Below, one piece after another: positions 6,253 through 13,029 of a DNA stretch of 30,040 nucleotides. The number at the start of each line of letters is the position of its first letter. Positions within the stretch are counted from its first letter, which is position 1. The notes below the pieces were generated by a model. It searched no databases, was not told the DNA's origin, and saw only the letters and a program-made list of their open reading frames with translations. Position numbers and translations under genes: made by a program. Source of the stretch: Chloroflexota bacterium (GTDB taxonomy: Bacteria > Chloroflexota > Dehalococcoidia > Tepidiformales > Tepidiformaceae); NCBI GenBank assembly GCA_963169135.1, contig CAUJEQ010000207.1, positions 1 through 30,040 on the forward strand, read 5' to 3'.

Positions 6253-6663
6253 ATGAGCACCAGCACCACAACCGCGCAGATCCGCGTCCTGATTGCGAAG
6301 CCGGGCCTGGACGGCCACGACCGGGGGGCGAAGGTGGTCGCCCGGGCACTGCGCGACGGTGGCTGCGAGGTCATCTACACCGGCATCCGCCAGACGCCCG
6401 AGATGATCGCCGAAGCGGCGCTCCAGGAAGACGTGGACGTGGTGGGCCTGAGCATTCTTTCGGGGGCGCACCTGGAACTGTTTCCCCGCGTGGTCGAAGA
6501 ACTCAAGAAGCGCGGCGTCGATGATGTCCTCCTCTTCTGCGGGGGCATCATCCCGGAGGAAGACACGGCAGCGCTGACGAAGCTCGGCTTCAAGGCGGTC
6601 TTCCGCCCTGGTACGAACACCCAGGACATCGTGAAGTTCGTCTACGACAACGTGAAGAAGTAA
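6253..6663 (+). CDS. Methylmalonyl-CoA mutase, B12-binding (C-terminal domain) subunit
   Basis: 136 residues forming a stand-alone Rossmann-like cobalamin-binding domain, the partner of the catalytic subunit at 2774. The base-off/His-on signature is complete: KPGLDGHDRG with His22 as the lower axial cobalt ligand, VGLSILSGAH for the nucleotide-tail loop, and FCGGIIPEED before the last helix. The ending FRPGTNTQDIVKFV is also typical. Two ATG codons lie side by side at 6250 and 6253; GAGG at 6244-6247 is 5 nt from the second and only 2 nt from the first, so 6253 is preferred. The GTPase gene begins 3 nt after its stop. Separate subunits of this kind are known in archaea and several bacterial groups; here the halves are 1.8 kb apart with four genes between. 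Confidence 0.93.
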   Translation: MSTSTTTAQIRVLIAKPGLDGHDRGAKVVARALRDGGCEVIYTGIRQTPEMIAEAALQEDVDVVGLSILSGAHLELFPRVVEELKKRGVDDVLLFCGGIIPEEDTAALTKLGFKAVFRPGTNTQDIVKFVYDNVKK

Positions 6664-6666
6664 CCC

Positions 6667-7602
6667 GTGGACGAACTGGTCCAGCGTTTTCTCTCGGGCG
6701 ATCGCCGTGCGCTCGCCCGCATCATCAGCCGCGTTGAAAACGGGACACCCGAAGGGCGCGACTACGTCCGGGCACTTTTTCCGCATTCCGGCAAGACCCA
6801 CATCATCGGTATCACGGGCGGGGCCGGCTCCGGCAAGAGCACACTGACTGGAGCGCTCGCCGGCGAATACCGAAAGCGCGGCAAGACCGTTGGTATCGTG
6901 GCTGTCGACCCGTCGAGCCCGTTCACGAAGGGCGCCATCCTCGGTGACCGCATCCGAATGCAGGATCTCACCCTCGATCCGGGCGTGTACATGCGGAGCA
7001 TGGCGGGACGGGGCGCGCTCGGTGGTCTCGCCCCGTCGATCGCCGATGTTGTTGCCGTGATGGATGCGTTCGGATTCGACTACGTGCTCATCGAGACAAT
7101 CGGGGCAGGTCAGGACGAGGTAGAGATCGCCGGGACCGCGATGACCACGATATTGGTGAACAACCCGGGCACGGGCGATGACATCCAGGCGCTCAAGGCC
7201 GGCATCATCGAGATCGCGGACATCCTCGTCGTGAACAAAGCGGACCACCCCGCTGCCGACATCCTCGTGAGCCAGCTGCAGGCGCTCCTCGCGCTCTCGC
7301 CGGCCGGGTCACGGAGGCCGCAGATCCTGAAGACCACCGCGACGAAGGGTGAGGGGCTCGAGGCGCTCGCCGACGCCATCGCGGAGCACTACCAGTACCT
7401 GGACGAATCGGGCCAACTGGCAAAGCACCGGGAAGAAGATGCCCGCCACCAGGTGCTCGCGATCACGCGCCAAATCGTTCTCGAGCGGATCCGCGCGGCC
7501 ACGCCGGACGAGGAGCTGGAGGCGCTGGTGAAGCGCGTTGCGGCGCGCGAACTCGACCCACACAGCGCGGCCGAGGACCTCGCTGCCTCGGTGTTGATTT
7601 GA
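6667..7602 (+). CDS. meaB: MeaB/ArgK-type GTPase, methylmalonyl-CoA mutase chaperone
   Basis: 311 residues, normal length for the G3E-class GTPase that gates adenosylcobalamin loading into methylmalonyl-CoA mutase and protects or repairs the enzyme. Start is GTG 6667, 3 nt after the B12-subunit stop. Visible motifs: Walker A GITGGAGSGKST (Lys57), the switch region VDPSSPFTKGAILGDRIRM, the GVYMRSMAGRG segment, ETIGAGQDEVEI (Walker B region) and the guanine-specificity motif NKAD (Asn190 to Asp193). The usual proline-rich P-loop (GPPGAGKS in many relatives) reads GGAGSGKS here, a modest change that preserves the Lys/Ser. The C-terminal helices REEDARHQVLAI are the dimerisation region. Last gene of the operon. 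Confidence 0.95.
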   Translation: MDELVQRFLSGDRRALARIISRVENGTPEGRDYVRALFPHSGKTHIIGITGGAGSGKSTLTGALAGEYRKRGKTVGIVAVDPSSPFTKGAILGDRIRMQDLTLDPGVYMRSMAGRGALGGLAPSIADVVAVMDAFGFDYVLIETIGAGQDEVEIAGTAMTTILVNNPGTGDDIQALKAGIIEIADILVVNKADHPAADILVSQLQALLALSPAGSRRPQILKTTATKGEGLEALADAIAEHYQYLDESGQLAKHREEDARHQVLAITRQIVLERIRAATPDEELEALVKRVAARELDPHSAAEDLAASVLI

Positions 7603-7614
7603 CCGCCGGGCCCT

Positions 7615-7629
7615 CCACGAACCCCGTGG
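7615..7629. other. Small hairpin after the mutase operon
   Basis: CCACG (7615-7619) and CGTGG (7625-7629) pair around a 5-nt AACCC loop, 12 nt after the meaB stop. There is no T-run, so it is a weak terminator candidate at best. It ends just before the TACCAT box of the next gene. Confidence 0.25.
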
Positions 7630-7635
7630 TACCAT
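7630..7635 (+). promoter_or_regulatory. -10-like TACCAT before a likely leaderless start
   Basis: TACCAT is followed by 7 nt and then the ATG at 7643, with no Shine-Dalgarno in between. This is the spacing at which transcription would begin at or near the start codon. Only TANNNT is conserved, so the individual call is weak; support comes from the repeated pattern elsewhere in the window. Confidence 0.35.
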
Positions 7636-7642
7636 CGAACAA

Positions 7643-8332
7643 ATGAGTTCACAACGCATCCGCGTCCGGTTTCGGAAGGGCGACCGCGTCCGCTACATCT
7701 CGCACCTGGACGTGCTGCGGTTCTGGGAGCGCGCAATCCGGCGCGCGGAGCTGCCGCTGTCGTACTCGCAGGGGTTTACCCCCCACCCAAAGCTGGCGTT
7801 CGCTTCGCCGCTGCCGGTGGGGTTCACCGCGGAGCGCGAAGTCATGGACGTGACGCTCGATCAGCGGGTCCCCGTCGACGAATTCGCCCGCCGTATCCGG
7901 GTGGAATCCACGGACGACCTGGCCGTTGTGGCGGTGGAGGAAGTGGCGCTCAATGCTCCGCCGCCGCAGGCCGCCATGCTCTGGGCCGACTACAGCATGG
8001 TCATGCCCGTGCTCCAGCCCGCCGAGGCGGAGACCGCCATTCAGCAATTCAACCAGCGTGAGACGATTCCCTGGCGCGAGGAGCGGGGAGAACGTATCCG
8101 CGAGTACGACTTACGGACCGCCACGGCGTGGTTGCGCTGGCGCCCGGCCGACGGCGGGGTGGTGCTCTCGATGCGCATGCAGGCGGATCAGTCGCTCACG
8201 GCACGGCCCGAGGCCATCGCAGCAGCCCTCTTCCCGGACCAGGAGTGCGGGCCGATCATTCGGGATGGTATTGTCCTCGACGAACGCTCACAGGCGAGGG
8301 AACGATGGCGTCGCTACGGGCAGTACCAGTAG
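7643..8332 (+). CDS. TIGR03936/DUF2344 radical-SAM-linked protein
   Basis: 229 residues, typical length. The N-terminal signature is strong: VRFRKGDRVRYISHLDVLRFWERAIRRAELPLSYSQGFTPHPKLAFASPLPVGFTAEREVMDV (quoted here as the region at about residues 8-70, key elements ISHLD, SQGFxPHP and PLPVG) is diagnostic for this family. In other bacteria the protein is fused to, or encoded next to, a large B12-binding/radical SAM protein (TIGR03960) and often near rne/rng or rplU; its biochemical role is not established. No radical SAM partner is present in this window. The gene starts 40 bp after meaB without a Shine-Dalgarno, behind a TACCAT box. Its 3' end overlaps the GNAT gene by 28 bp. Confidence 0.88.
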   Translation: MSSQRIRVRFRKGDRVRYISHLDVLRFWERAIRRAELPLSYSQGFTPHPKLAFASPLPVGFTAEREVMDVTLDQRVPVDEFARRIRVESTDDLAVVAVEEVALNAPPPQAAMLWADYSMVMPVLQPAEAETAIQQFNQRETIPWREERGERIREYDLRTATAWLRWRPADGGVVLSMRMQADQSLTARPEAIAAALFPDQECGPIIRDGIVLDERSQARERWRRYGQYQ

Positions 8333-8826
8333 GCGCGTTCCGCGTCAGGCCGGCGACGGCTGCAGACGGTCCGGGGCTGTTCGGCGCGTGGCAGCGGGCA
8401 CGGGAACACAACGCGTCAATCGACCGCAGGATCGTTCCGGTTCCCATCTCCCAGCGAGAGTTCATCGCCGACTTCGAGCAGATGCTCGAGCGCAAGACGT
8501 CCGCCGCCTTCGTCGCCGAGGCGGGCGAGCGGCTTGTCGGCTTCATCAGCGGCGGTGTCGAGGTCAACCAGCCGGACCGCCTGCCTCAGCGCCACGCGAC
8601 CATCGGGTACCTCTACGTCGATGAAGACTACCGCCGGCGAGGGATCGCGAGGGCCTTGTTCGAGGCCGTGGCCGCCTGGGCCCAGCAGGTCGATGGCGTC
8701 TCCCATTTCGAAATGACCGTGATCACGGCTGACGAGGCTGCCGCCGCGTTCTGGCGCTCGATTGGCTTTTCACCGTTCATCTCGCGGCTTTGGGCGCCGC
8801 TTAGCGCGCCGGAGCAGGATGCATGA
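8305..8826 (+). CDS. GNAT-family N-acetyltransferase
   Basis: 173 residues from ATG 8305, chosen because GCGAGGG lies just upstream; the longer frame reads through the preceding gene and is rejected. The N-terminus FRVRPATAADGPGLFGAW is the standard GNAT opening. The acetyl-CoA-binding motif A is clear: TIGYLYVDEDYRRRGIARALFEAV, with Arg110 to Ala115 forming the pyrophosphate loop. The final motif EAAAAFWRSIGFSP is the usual helix and beta-bulge end. Substrate unknown; small-molecule or protein N-acetylation are both possible. It overlaps the preceding gene by 28 bp, and its stop overlaps the next start (ATGA), so it is translationally linked to both. Confidence 0.88.
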   Translation: MASLRAVPVGAFRVRPATAADGPGLFGAWQRAREHNASIDRRIVPVPISQREFIADFEQMLERKTSAAFVAEAGERLVGFISGGVEVNQPDRLPQRHATIGYLYVDEDYRRRGIARALFEAVAAWAQQVDGVSHFEMTVITADEAAAAFWRSIGFSPFISRLWAPLSAPEQDA

Positions 8827-9461
8827 CTACCCTTCACCTGGTTCGGCACGGCGAGACCGCGTTCAACCGTGATGGGAAGGGGCTCGGCCAGGCTGATGTC
8901 CCGCTGACCGAGCTGGGAGAGCGTCAGGCGCAGGCAGTCGGAGCGGTCTTCGAGGGCTCGCCGCTGGTAAGCATCCTCTCGAGCCCGCTGGTTCGCGCGC
9001 GCGAAGTCGCCGGGGCCATCTCGGCTGTGACCGGAGTCCCGGTGGAGATTCGCGAGGCACTTACGGAGATGGATGTTGGGGAGACCGAGGGGCTCGACTT
9101 TGCTGATATGCGGACACGCTTTCCAGAGTTCATACAACTCTGGTCCGGGCCCCATGCAGTCGACACGCCGCTGCCGGGCGGCGAGAGCCTCCGCGATGTA
9201 GCGGACCGGTTGGGACCGATCCTGGCCGAAATCCGGTCATTCGAGGCTGGTGAGGTGGTGATGGTTTCCCACAACTTCGTGCTGAAGGCGCTGCTCTGCG
9301 CACTGCTGGAGGTGCCGCTGGAGAACTTTCGCGCCTTCCAGATGGACCTCGCTTCCATCACGGCGGTGACACTCCGGAATGGGCGTGTCGCCGTCCGGCG
9401 GCTCAACGATGTCTGCCATCTCGATGCCTTGAATCTTGCCCCCGCTGCGCGTAGCGTGTGA
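8823..9461 (+). CDS. Histidine phosphatase family protein (phosphoglycerate-mutase-like)
   Basis: 212 residues. The catalytic signature LVRHGET is present, with His9 the residue that becomes phosphorylated. Supporting residues are Arg8, Arg58 (SSPLVRA), Glu82 (ALTEMDVGETEG) and His150 (VVMVSHNFVL), completing the phosphate pocket. A LPGGES motif lies in the middle. Family members include cofactor-dependent phosphoglycerate mutase, alpha-ribazole phosphatase (CobC) and broad-specificity phosphatases; the length and the single conserved core fit the broad-specificity or CobC-like group more than true phosphoglycerate mutase, which is longer. A CobC role would suit a B12-using organism, but nothing specific supports it. 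The start overlaps the GNAT stop by 4 bp (ATGA). Confidence 0.9.
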   Translation: MTTLHLVRHGETAFNRDGKGLGQADVPLTELGERQAQAVGAVFEGSPLVSILSSPLVRAREVAGAISAVTGVPVEIREALTEMDVGETEGLDFADMRTRFPEFIQLWSGPHAVDTPLPGGESLRDVADRLGPILAEIRSFEAGEVVMVSHNFVLKALLCALLEVPLENFRAFQMDLASITAVTLRNGRVAVRRLNDVCHLDALNLAPAARSV

Positions 9462-9470
9462 CGACAGCGT

Positions 9471-9812
9471 ATGGGAGCGCTTCAGGGTACCCGCACCCGC
9501 TTAGTCGTCATCGCGTGCCTGGCTGTTGCCGGGTACTTTGCGTACACGGCGGCCACCGGCTGGATCCGCAATCAGCAGCTCACCGACGACCGCGCCCAGG
9601 CCGAGCTTCGGCTGCAGGAACTGGAAGACCGGAAAGCCTACCTCGAAGCGGTGCGGGACTACGTGGCGTCTGACGCGTACGTTGAACAGGAAGCCCGCCG
9701 CCAGCTCGGCTACATCCGCGATGGAGAAGTCCCCTTTGTGGTCACCAGCCCCCCAGTCCGAGACGACGGGAACCCCACCGGATCGTGGTGGGAGCGGCTC
9801 TTCCCCCGCTAG
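9471..9812 (+). CDS. FtsB/DivIC-type septum formation initiator
   Basis: 113 residues. A short cytoplasmic N-terminus is followed by one transmembrane helix (about residues 10-29, LVVIACLAVAGYFAYTA), then a coiled coil (about 34-62, with LRLQELEDRKAYLEA) and the conserved ending YVEQEARRQLGYIRDGEVPFVV. This is the layout of FtsB/DivIC proteins, which form a complex with FtsL and FtsQ/DivIB at the division septum. The proline-rich tail after residue 92 is short and variable. Directly downstream is tilS, a pairing common in Gram-positive-like and Chloroflexota genomes. It begins 9 bp after the phosphatase stop, so it is probably expressed from the same transcript. Confidence 0.88.
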   Translation: MGALQGTRTRLVVIACLAVAGYFAYTAATGWIRNQQLTDDRAQAELRLQELEDRKAYLEAVRDYVASDAYVEQEARRQLGYIRDGEVPFVVTSPPVRDDGNPTGSWWERLFPR

Positions 9813-9867
9813 GCCGGTTTTCGATCGCGTCTCCAGGGATGTTGTTGCGCTGGCCACCGGCGAGCGG

Positions 9868-11190
9868 ATGTTCCGGCGTGTCTCAAAGGTACTGGTCGCC
9901 GTTTCTGGCGGGGCCGATTCGGTGGCCTGCCTCATGGTGCTGCTCGGGCTTCGGGAGCGGTTCGGGTTCGAAGTCGAAGCAGTGCACTTCGACCACAAGC
10001 TTCGGCCAGATTCGGCTGCCGACATGGACGCCGTGCGGAGGCTCTGTGCGGACCTGGACGTTGAGTGCGTGACTGGCGAAGGTGACGTCGCGGGGGTGGC
10101 GGCGAAGCAGCGGCAGGGGATCGAGGAGACGGGGCGGTTGATGCGCTACCAGTTCCTCGCGTTCGTGGCCGACAAAGAGGGTGCGGACTGCATCGCCACG
10201 GGGCACACCGCGGACGATCAGGCCGAGACCGTCCTGATGCGGATCGCGCGGGGAAGTGGCGTGCGGGGCATTCGAGGGATGCTGCCGGTGGCAGGCGTGC
10301 CCGGTGCGCCGGAGCGGCGGCTCGTCCGGCCGCTCCTGGATGCCAGGCGGGCGGATACCGAGGCCATCTGCGCCGAGTTCGGGATCACTCCTATCCTGGA
10401 CCCGAGCAACGCCGACCCCTCGTACACGCGGAACCGGATCCGAGGGACAGTGCTGGATCAGCTGCGCGCGCTCAATCCCTCAGTGGATGACGCGCTGCGC
10501 GGCCTGGCCGAGAGCGCCCGCGAGGCATTCTCGTTCATCGAGAAGCGCTCGTTCGAGGTGCAGCCACGGGAGCGCGGGCCGATTGGGGCGATCTTTCCGC
10601 TGGCTCCGTTCCGGGCCCTGCCTTCCGAAGCGCTCACGCTGGTCATCGAACGCGAGGCCGCCTTCTACCACCTCCAACCCGAGACCAACCGGACCCGCGT
10701 GGCGAATCTGCGCGCGGTGCTCGCGAAGGGGACTGGCACGGTGCACTTCGGCGACACGGTCGTGGAAGTCTCGTGCGGGGTTGTTCGGCTTGGTCCGAGG
10801 CTCGAACCTGTCGACCCTTTCCCTGCGGTCGTACTGAATGTGCCGGGAAGCACGCGTGCCGGGCCGTGGCGCGTGGACGTTCTGACGAGCGAAACCGACC
10901 CCACACCGGGAAGCCCCGTCATCGCTCTTGCGGCGGGGACAGCGAAGGGCGCGCTCCGTGTGCGGCCGCTGCCGCCGGGGGAGCGGATGATTTGGCGCGG
11001 TGTGGAGCGCAAGGTCTCCGACCTGCTGGTCAACGAGAAGGTGCCCATCTGGGAACGGCCTGGGGTGGTCGCCGTGGCGGACTCCGCGCGCTTGCTCGGC
11101 CTGTTCGGCGCCACGCGGACCTTTGTGGCTGACATGCCGGGCGAGCCGGGACTCTGGGTGCGGCTCGCAGCTATCTCCCACAGGGCGTAG
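9868..11190 (+). CDS. tilS: tRNA(Ile)-lysidine synthase TilS
   Basis: The enzyme attaches lysine to the wobble cytidine of the CAU-anticodon tRNA(Ile), letting it read AUA. The N-type ATP-pyrophosphatase motif is SGGADS (residues 13-18 from this start); LMRYQFL, GHTADDQAET and the ILDPSNADPSYTRNRIR segment are all typical TilS. The C-terminal substrate domain ends with VSDLLVNEKVPIWERPGVV. The ATG at 9868 gives 440 residues but only 8 residues before the first strand. The preceding in-frame sequence (VFDRVSRDVVALATGE) looks like the normal TilS N-terminal helix, so translation may really begin earlier. The next candidate is ATG 9721 inside ftsB; no ATG, GTG or TTG exists between 9740 and 9868 in this frame. 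Confidence 0.92.
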   Translation: MFRRVSKVLVAVSGGADSVACLMVLLGLRERFGFEVEAVHFDHKLRPDSAADMDAVRRLCADLDVECVTGEGDVAGVAAKQRQGIEETGRLMRYQFLAFVADKEGADCIATGHTADDQAETVLMRIARGSGVRGIRGMLPVAGVPGAPERRLVRPLLDARRADTEAICAEFGITPILDPSNADPSYTRNRIRGTVLDQLRALNPSVDDALRGLAESAREAFSFIEKRSFEVQPRERGPIGAIFPLAPFRALPSEALTLVIEREAAFYHLQPETNRTRVANLRAVLAKGTGTVHFGDTVVEVSCGVVRLGPRLEPVDPFPAVVLNVPGSTRAGPWRVDVLTSETDPTPGSPVIALAAGTAKGALRVRPLPPGERMIWRGVERKVSDLLVNEKVPIWERPGVVAVADSARLLGLFGATRTFVADMPGEPGLWVRLAAISHRA

Positions 11191-11206
11191 CTGCCCCTTT
11201 CGCAAG

Positions 11207-11250
11207 AACGCCGCGATGCAAGAAACGGGGTGCATGCTCCGAGGGGCGTT
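11207..11250. other. Nested inverted repeat between convergent tilS and phosphatase genes
   Basis: AACGCC (11207-11212) pairs with GGCGTT (11245-11250), and inside them ATGCA pairs with TGCAT. The structure spans almost the whole gap between tilS and the convergent gene and reaches its stop codon. A bidirectional terminator or transcript-end hairpin is plausible, but there is no T-run and the loop is large. Confidence 0.3.
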
Positions 11251-12025
11251 AGTCGAGACGGTACTGCTGGAAGAAGGCTTCGAGCTGGCTGTGGAGACCC
11301 GGTTCGGCTGCCAGCAGACCTCGCACATGGGGTTCGGGCTGGTTGAAAACGAGCGGGTCGCCGAGCACGCCAGTTACCCGCAGCCCCGAGGCAATGCAGA
11401 GTGCCGCCCCGGCCGCCACGTCCCACTCGGAACGGCCGAAGCCGGTGAGGACAGCGTTGCCGCGTCCCTCGGCCAGGAGCGCAAGGCGGTAAGCCACGCT
11501 CCCGACGCCGCGCGCGTTTGCGCCCTGGGGCAGCGGCGGAACGTCGTCGTGGGCCTGCTCGCCGCGCCCGACAAGCACATCGAATGGCTGGCCAGTCGGC
11601 TCGGTGGGAGAGCGCTCAAGCGCGGTGAGGCACTCGGCCGCGAAGATCTCACCGGTTGCCGGGTTGTGCACGACACCCAGGGCGGGCCGGCCGCCAACGG
11701 CCAGGCCGATGGAGATCGCATACTCGGGGATGCCCTGGAGGTATTCCCGTGTGCCGTCGATGGGGTCGACGATCCAGACACGCTCGCGCCCGAGGCGGTG
11801 GGCGGTGTCGGTGTGCTCCTCGCTCAGCCAGCCATCCCCTGGGAATGCTCTTGTCAGCGTCTCGTGGAGGATTTCGGCCGCGCGGATGTCGGCCTCTGAG
11901 ACGAGCTCCCAGCCGTCCTTGCGGCCGTAGCGGACGCCGTCGCGCTGGAGGCGCACAACCTCCTCGCCGGCAATGCGCGCGGCTTCGATGGCAACCCGGA
12001 GTTCTTCGGCCAGCATCAGTCCCAT
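11249..12025 (-). CDS. Inositol-monophosphatase-family phosphatase (CysQ/SuhB-like)
   Basis: 258 residues. The Mg-dependent, Li-sensitive phosphatase motifs are complete: GDGWLSEEH (metal-binding Glu pair), WIVDPIDGTREYLQG (DPIDGT) and GRSEWDVAAGAALC (WDxAA). The ending PLVFNQPEPHVRGLLAA resembles that of 3'(2'),5'-bisphosphate nucleotidases (CysQ), which remove the 3' phosphate from PAP made in sulfate assimilation. Inositol-1-phosphatase or histidinol-phosphatase activity cannot be ruled out from sequence. Two in-frame starts, ATG 12025 and ATG 12016, are both possible; neither has a clear Shine-Dalgarno. It lies 28 bp behind the oxidoreductase gene on the same strand, so co-transcription is likely. 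Confidence 0.87.
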   Translation of the reverse strand: MGLMLAEELRVAIEAARIAGEEVVRLQRDGVRYGRKDGWELVSEADIRAAEILHETLTRAFPGDGWLSEEHTDTAHRLGRERVWIVDPIDGTREYLQGIPEYAISIGLAVGGRPALGVVHNPATGEIFAAECLTALERSPTEPTGQPFDVLVGRGEQAHDDVPPLPQGANARGVGSVAYRLALLAEGRGNAVLTGFGRSEWDVAAGAALCIASGLRVTGVLGDPLVFNQPEPHVRGLLAAEPGLHSQLEAFFQQYRLD

Positions 12026-12053
12026 TGTGCGCGCTCAGGCCGGGCGAGGCACC

Positions 12054-12959
12054 TCAGGAGAAGGCTGCGAACAATTCGTCGAAGGCCTTGACCTGGCCGC
12101 CGCTGGTGGACGACGGCACCAGGATCGGTGTCTTCATGCCTGCGTCGAACCATGCTTCGAGGCCTTCCATCACCTGCTTCTTCGTGCCGTAGAGGGTCGC
12201 ATCGGAGAGCCAGCGGTCGGTCATCAGGCCAGGGAGGGCGTCGCGATCGCCGCGGGCGAGGGCGGCCTCGATGGCTTCCATCTCCTCGGTGTAGCCCGCT
12301 TCCTTCCAGTAGTTGCGGTAGTTCGGAAGCATGACGTACCCGGTGAGCGTGCGCTTCATGACGTTCGCGGCAGCGGCCGGGTCGTTGTCATCGATACAGG
12401 TCGGGATCATGTCACCGATGAAGAAATCGCCGTTCCGCTTCTCCTCCGGGATGAACGAAAGAGAATCCGGGACGTGCGAACGCGAAGCATTTGCCCAGAC
12501 CGCCCCTTCGGCGATTTCGACCGAAAGCTGGACCATCTTCTTGCGGAGGGTGGCGAGTACGATCGGGGGGAGAGGACCGGTCTGTTGCGCGGCGGCTCGC
12601 ATCTTCGCGACATAATCACGCATGTCGCTGAGCGGCTTGCCGGTCTGGACGCCGAGGCGGGCGTTTGCCGGGGCGTGGCTGACACCGATGCCCAGGTAGA
12701 ACCGGCCGTCGCTGATCTCGTGAATGTAGGCAGCCGACTGGCCGAGGTCGAACGGGACGCGGTAGTAGATCGGGATGATCGAGGTGCCGAACTTGATTTC
12801 GTTGGTGGCGTGGGCGATCGAGAGACAGAGGCCGAGGCCATCGCCAAAGCTCGCGCAATAGATGCCCCGGAAGCCGGCCTTTTCGAGCTTTTGGGCCGTT
12901 TCGATGGTCCACTTTCGGCGGCCGGGGGCGGCGGCGAGGGAAACAGCAGGCATCTGCAT
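12054..12959 (-). CDS. LLM-class (luciferase-like) flavin- or F420-dependent oxidoreductase
   Basis: 301 residues from the ATG at 12959, chosen because GGAG lies about 8 nt upstream; the longer frame to 13052 runs back over the end of the amidohydrolase gene. The TIM-barrel features of bacterial-luciferase-like monooxygenases are visible: LEKAGFRGIYCASFGDG, IKFGTSIIPIYYRVPFDLGQSA (aliphatic strand then QSAA helix), ISDGRFYLGIGVSH (the family hallmark GRFxLGIGxSH), and the C-terminal GTKKQVMEGLEAWFDAGMKTPILVP. Relatives use FMNH2 or F420; a F420-dependent reductase is more usual for this subgroup, but the cofactor cannot be fixed here. It lies between the amidohydrolase and the inositol-phosphatase-like gene. 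Confidence 0.88.
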   Translation of the reverse strand: MQMPAVSLAAAPGRRKWTIETAQKLEKAGFRGIYCASFGDGLGLCLSIAHATNEIKFGTSIIPIYYRVPFDLGQSAAYIHEISDGRFYLGIGVSHAPANARLGVQTGKPLSDMRDYVAKMRAAAQQTGPLPPIVLATLRKKMVQLSVEIAEGAVWANASRSHVPDSLSFIPEEKRNGDFFIGDMIPTCIDDNDPAAAANVMKRTLTGYVMLPNYRNYWKEAGYTEEMEAIEAALARGDRDALPGLMTDRWLSDATLYGTKKQVMEGLEAWFDAGMKTPILVPSSTSGGQVKAFDELFAAFS

Positions 12960-12990
12960 TGGGGAACTCCAGAAAGAGGTAGTGTCCGCA

Positions 12991-12996
12991 ACTATA
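12991..12996 (-). promoter_or_regulatory. -10-like TATAGT before the oxidoreductase gene
   Basis: TATAGT on the minus strand (12996-12991) lies 31 nt before the ATG at 12959, and GGAG follows at a normal distance. No -35 match was found at 16-18 nt upstream. It may let the oxidoreductase be expressed apart from the amidohydrolase. Confidence 0.35.
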
Positions 12997-13029
12997 CGGG
13001 GCGAAACGCAGACGGGCCTCGTGGTGACT

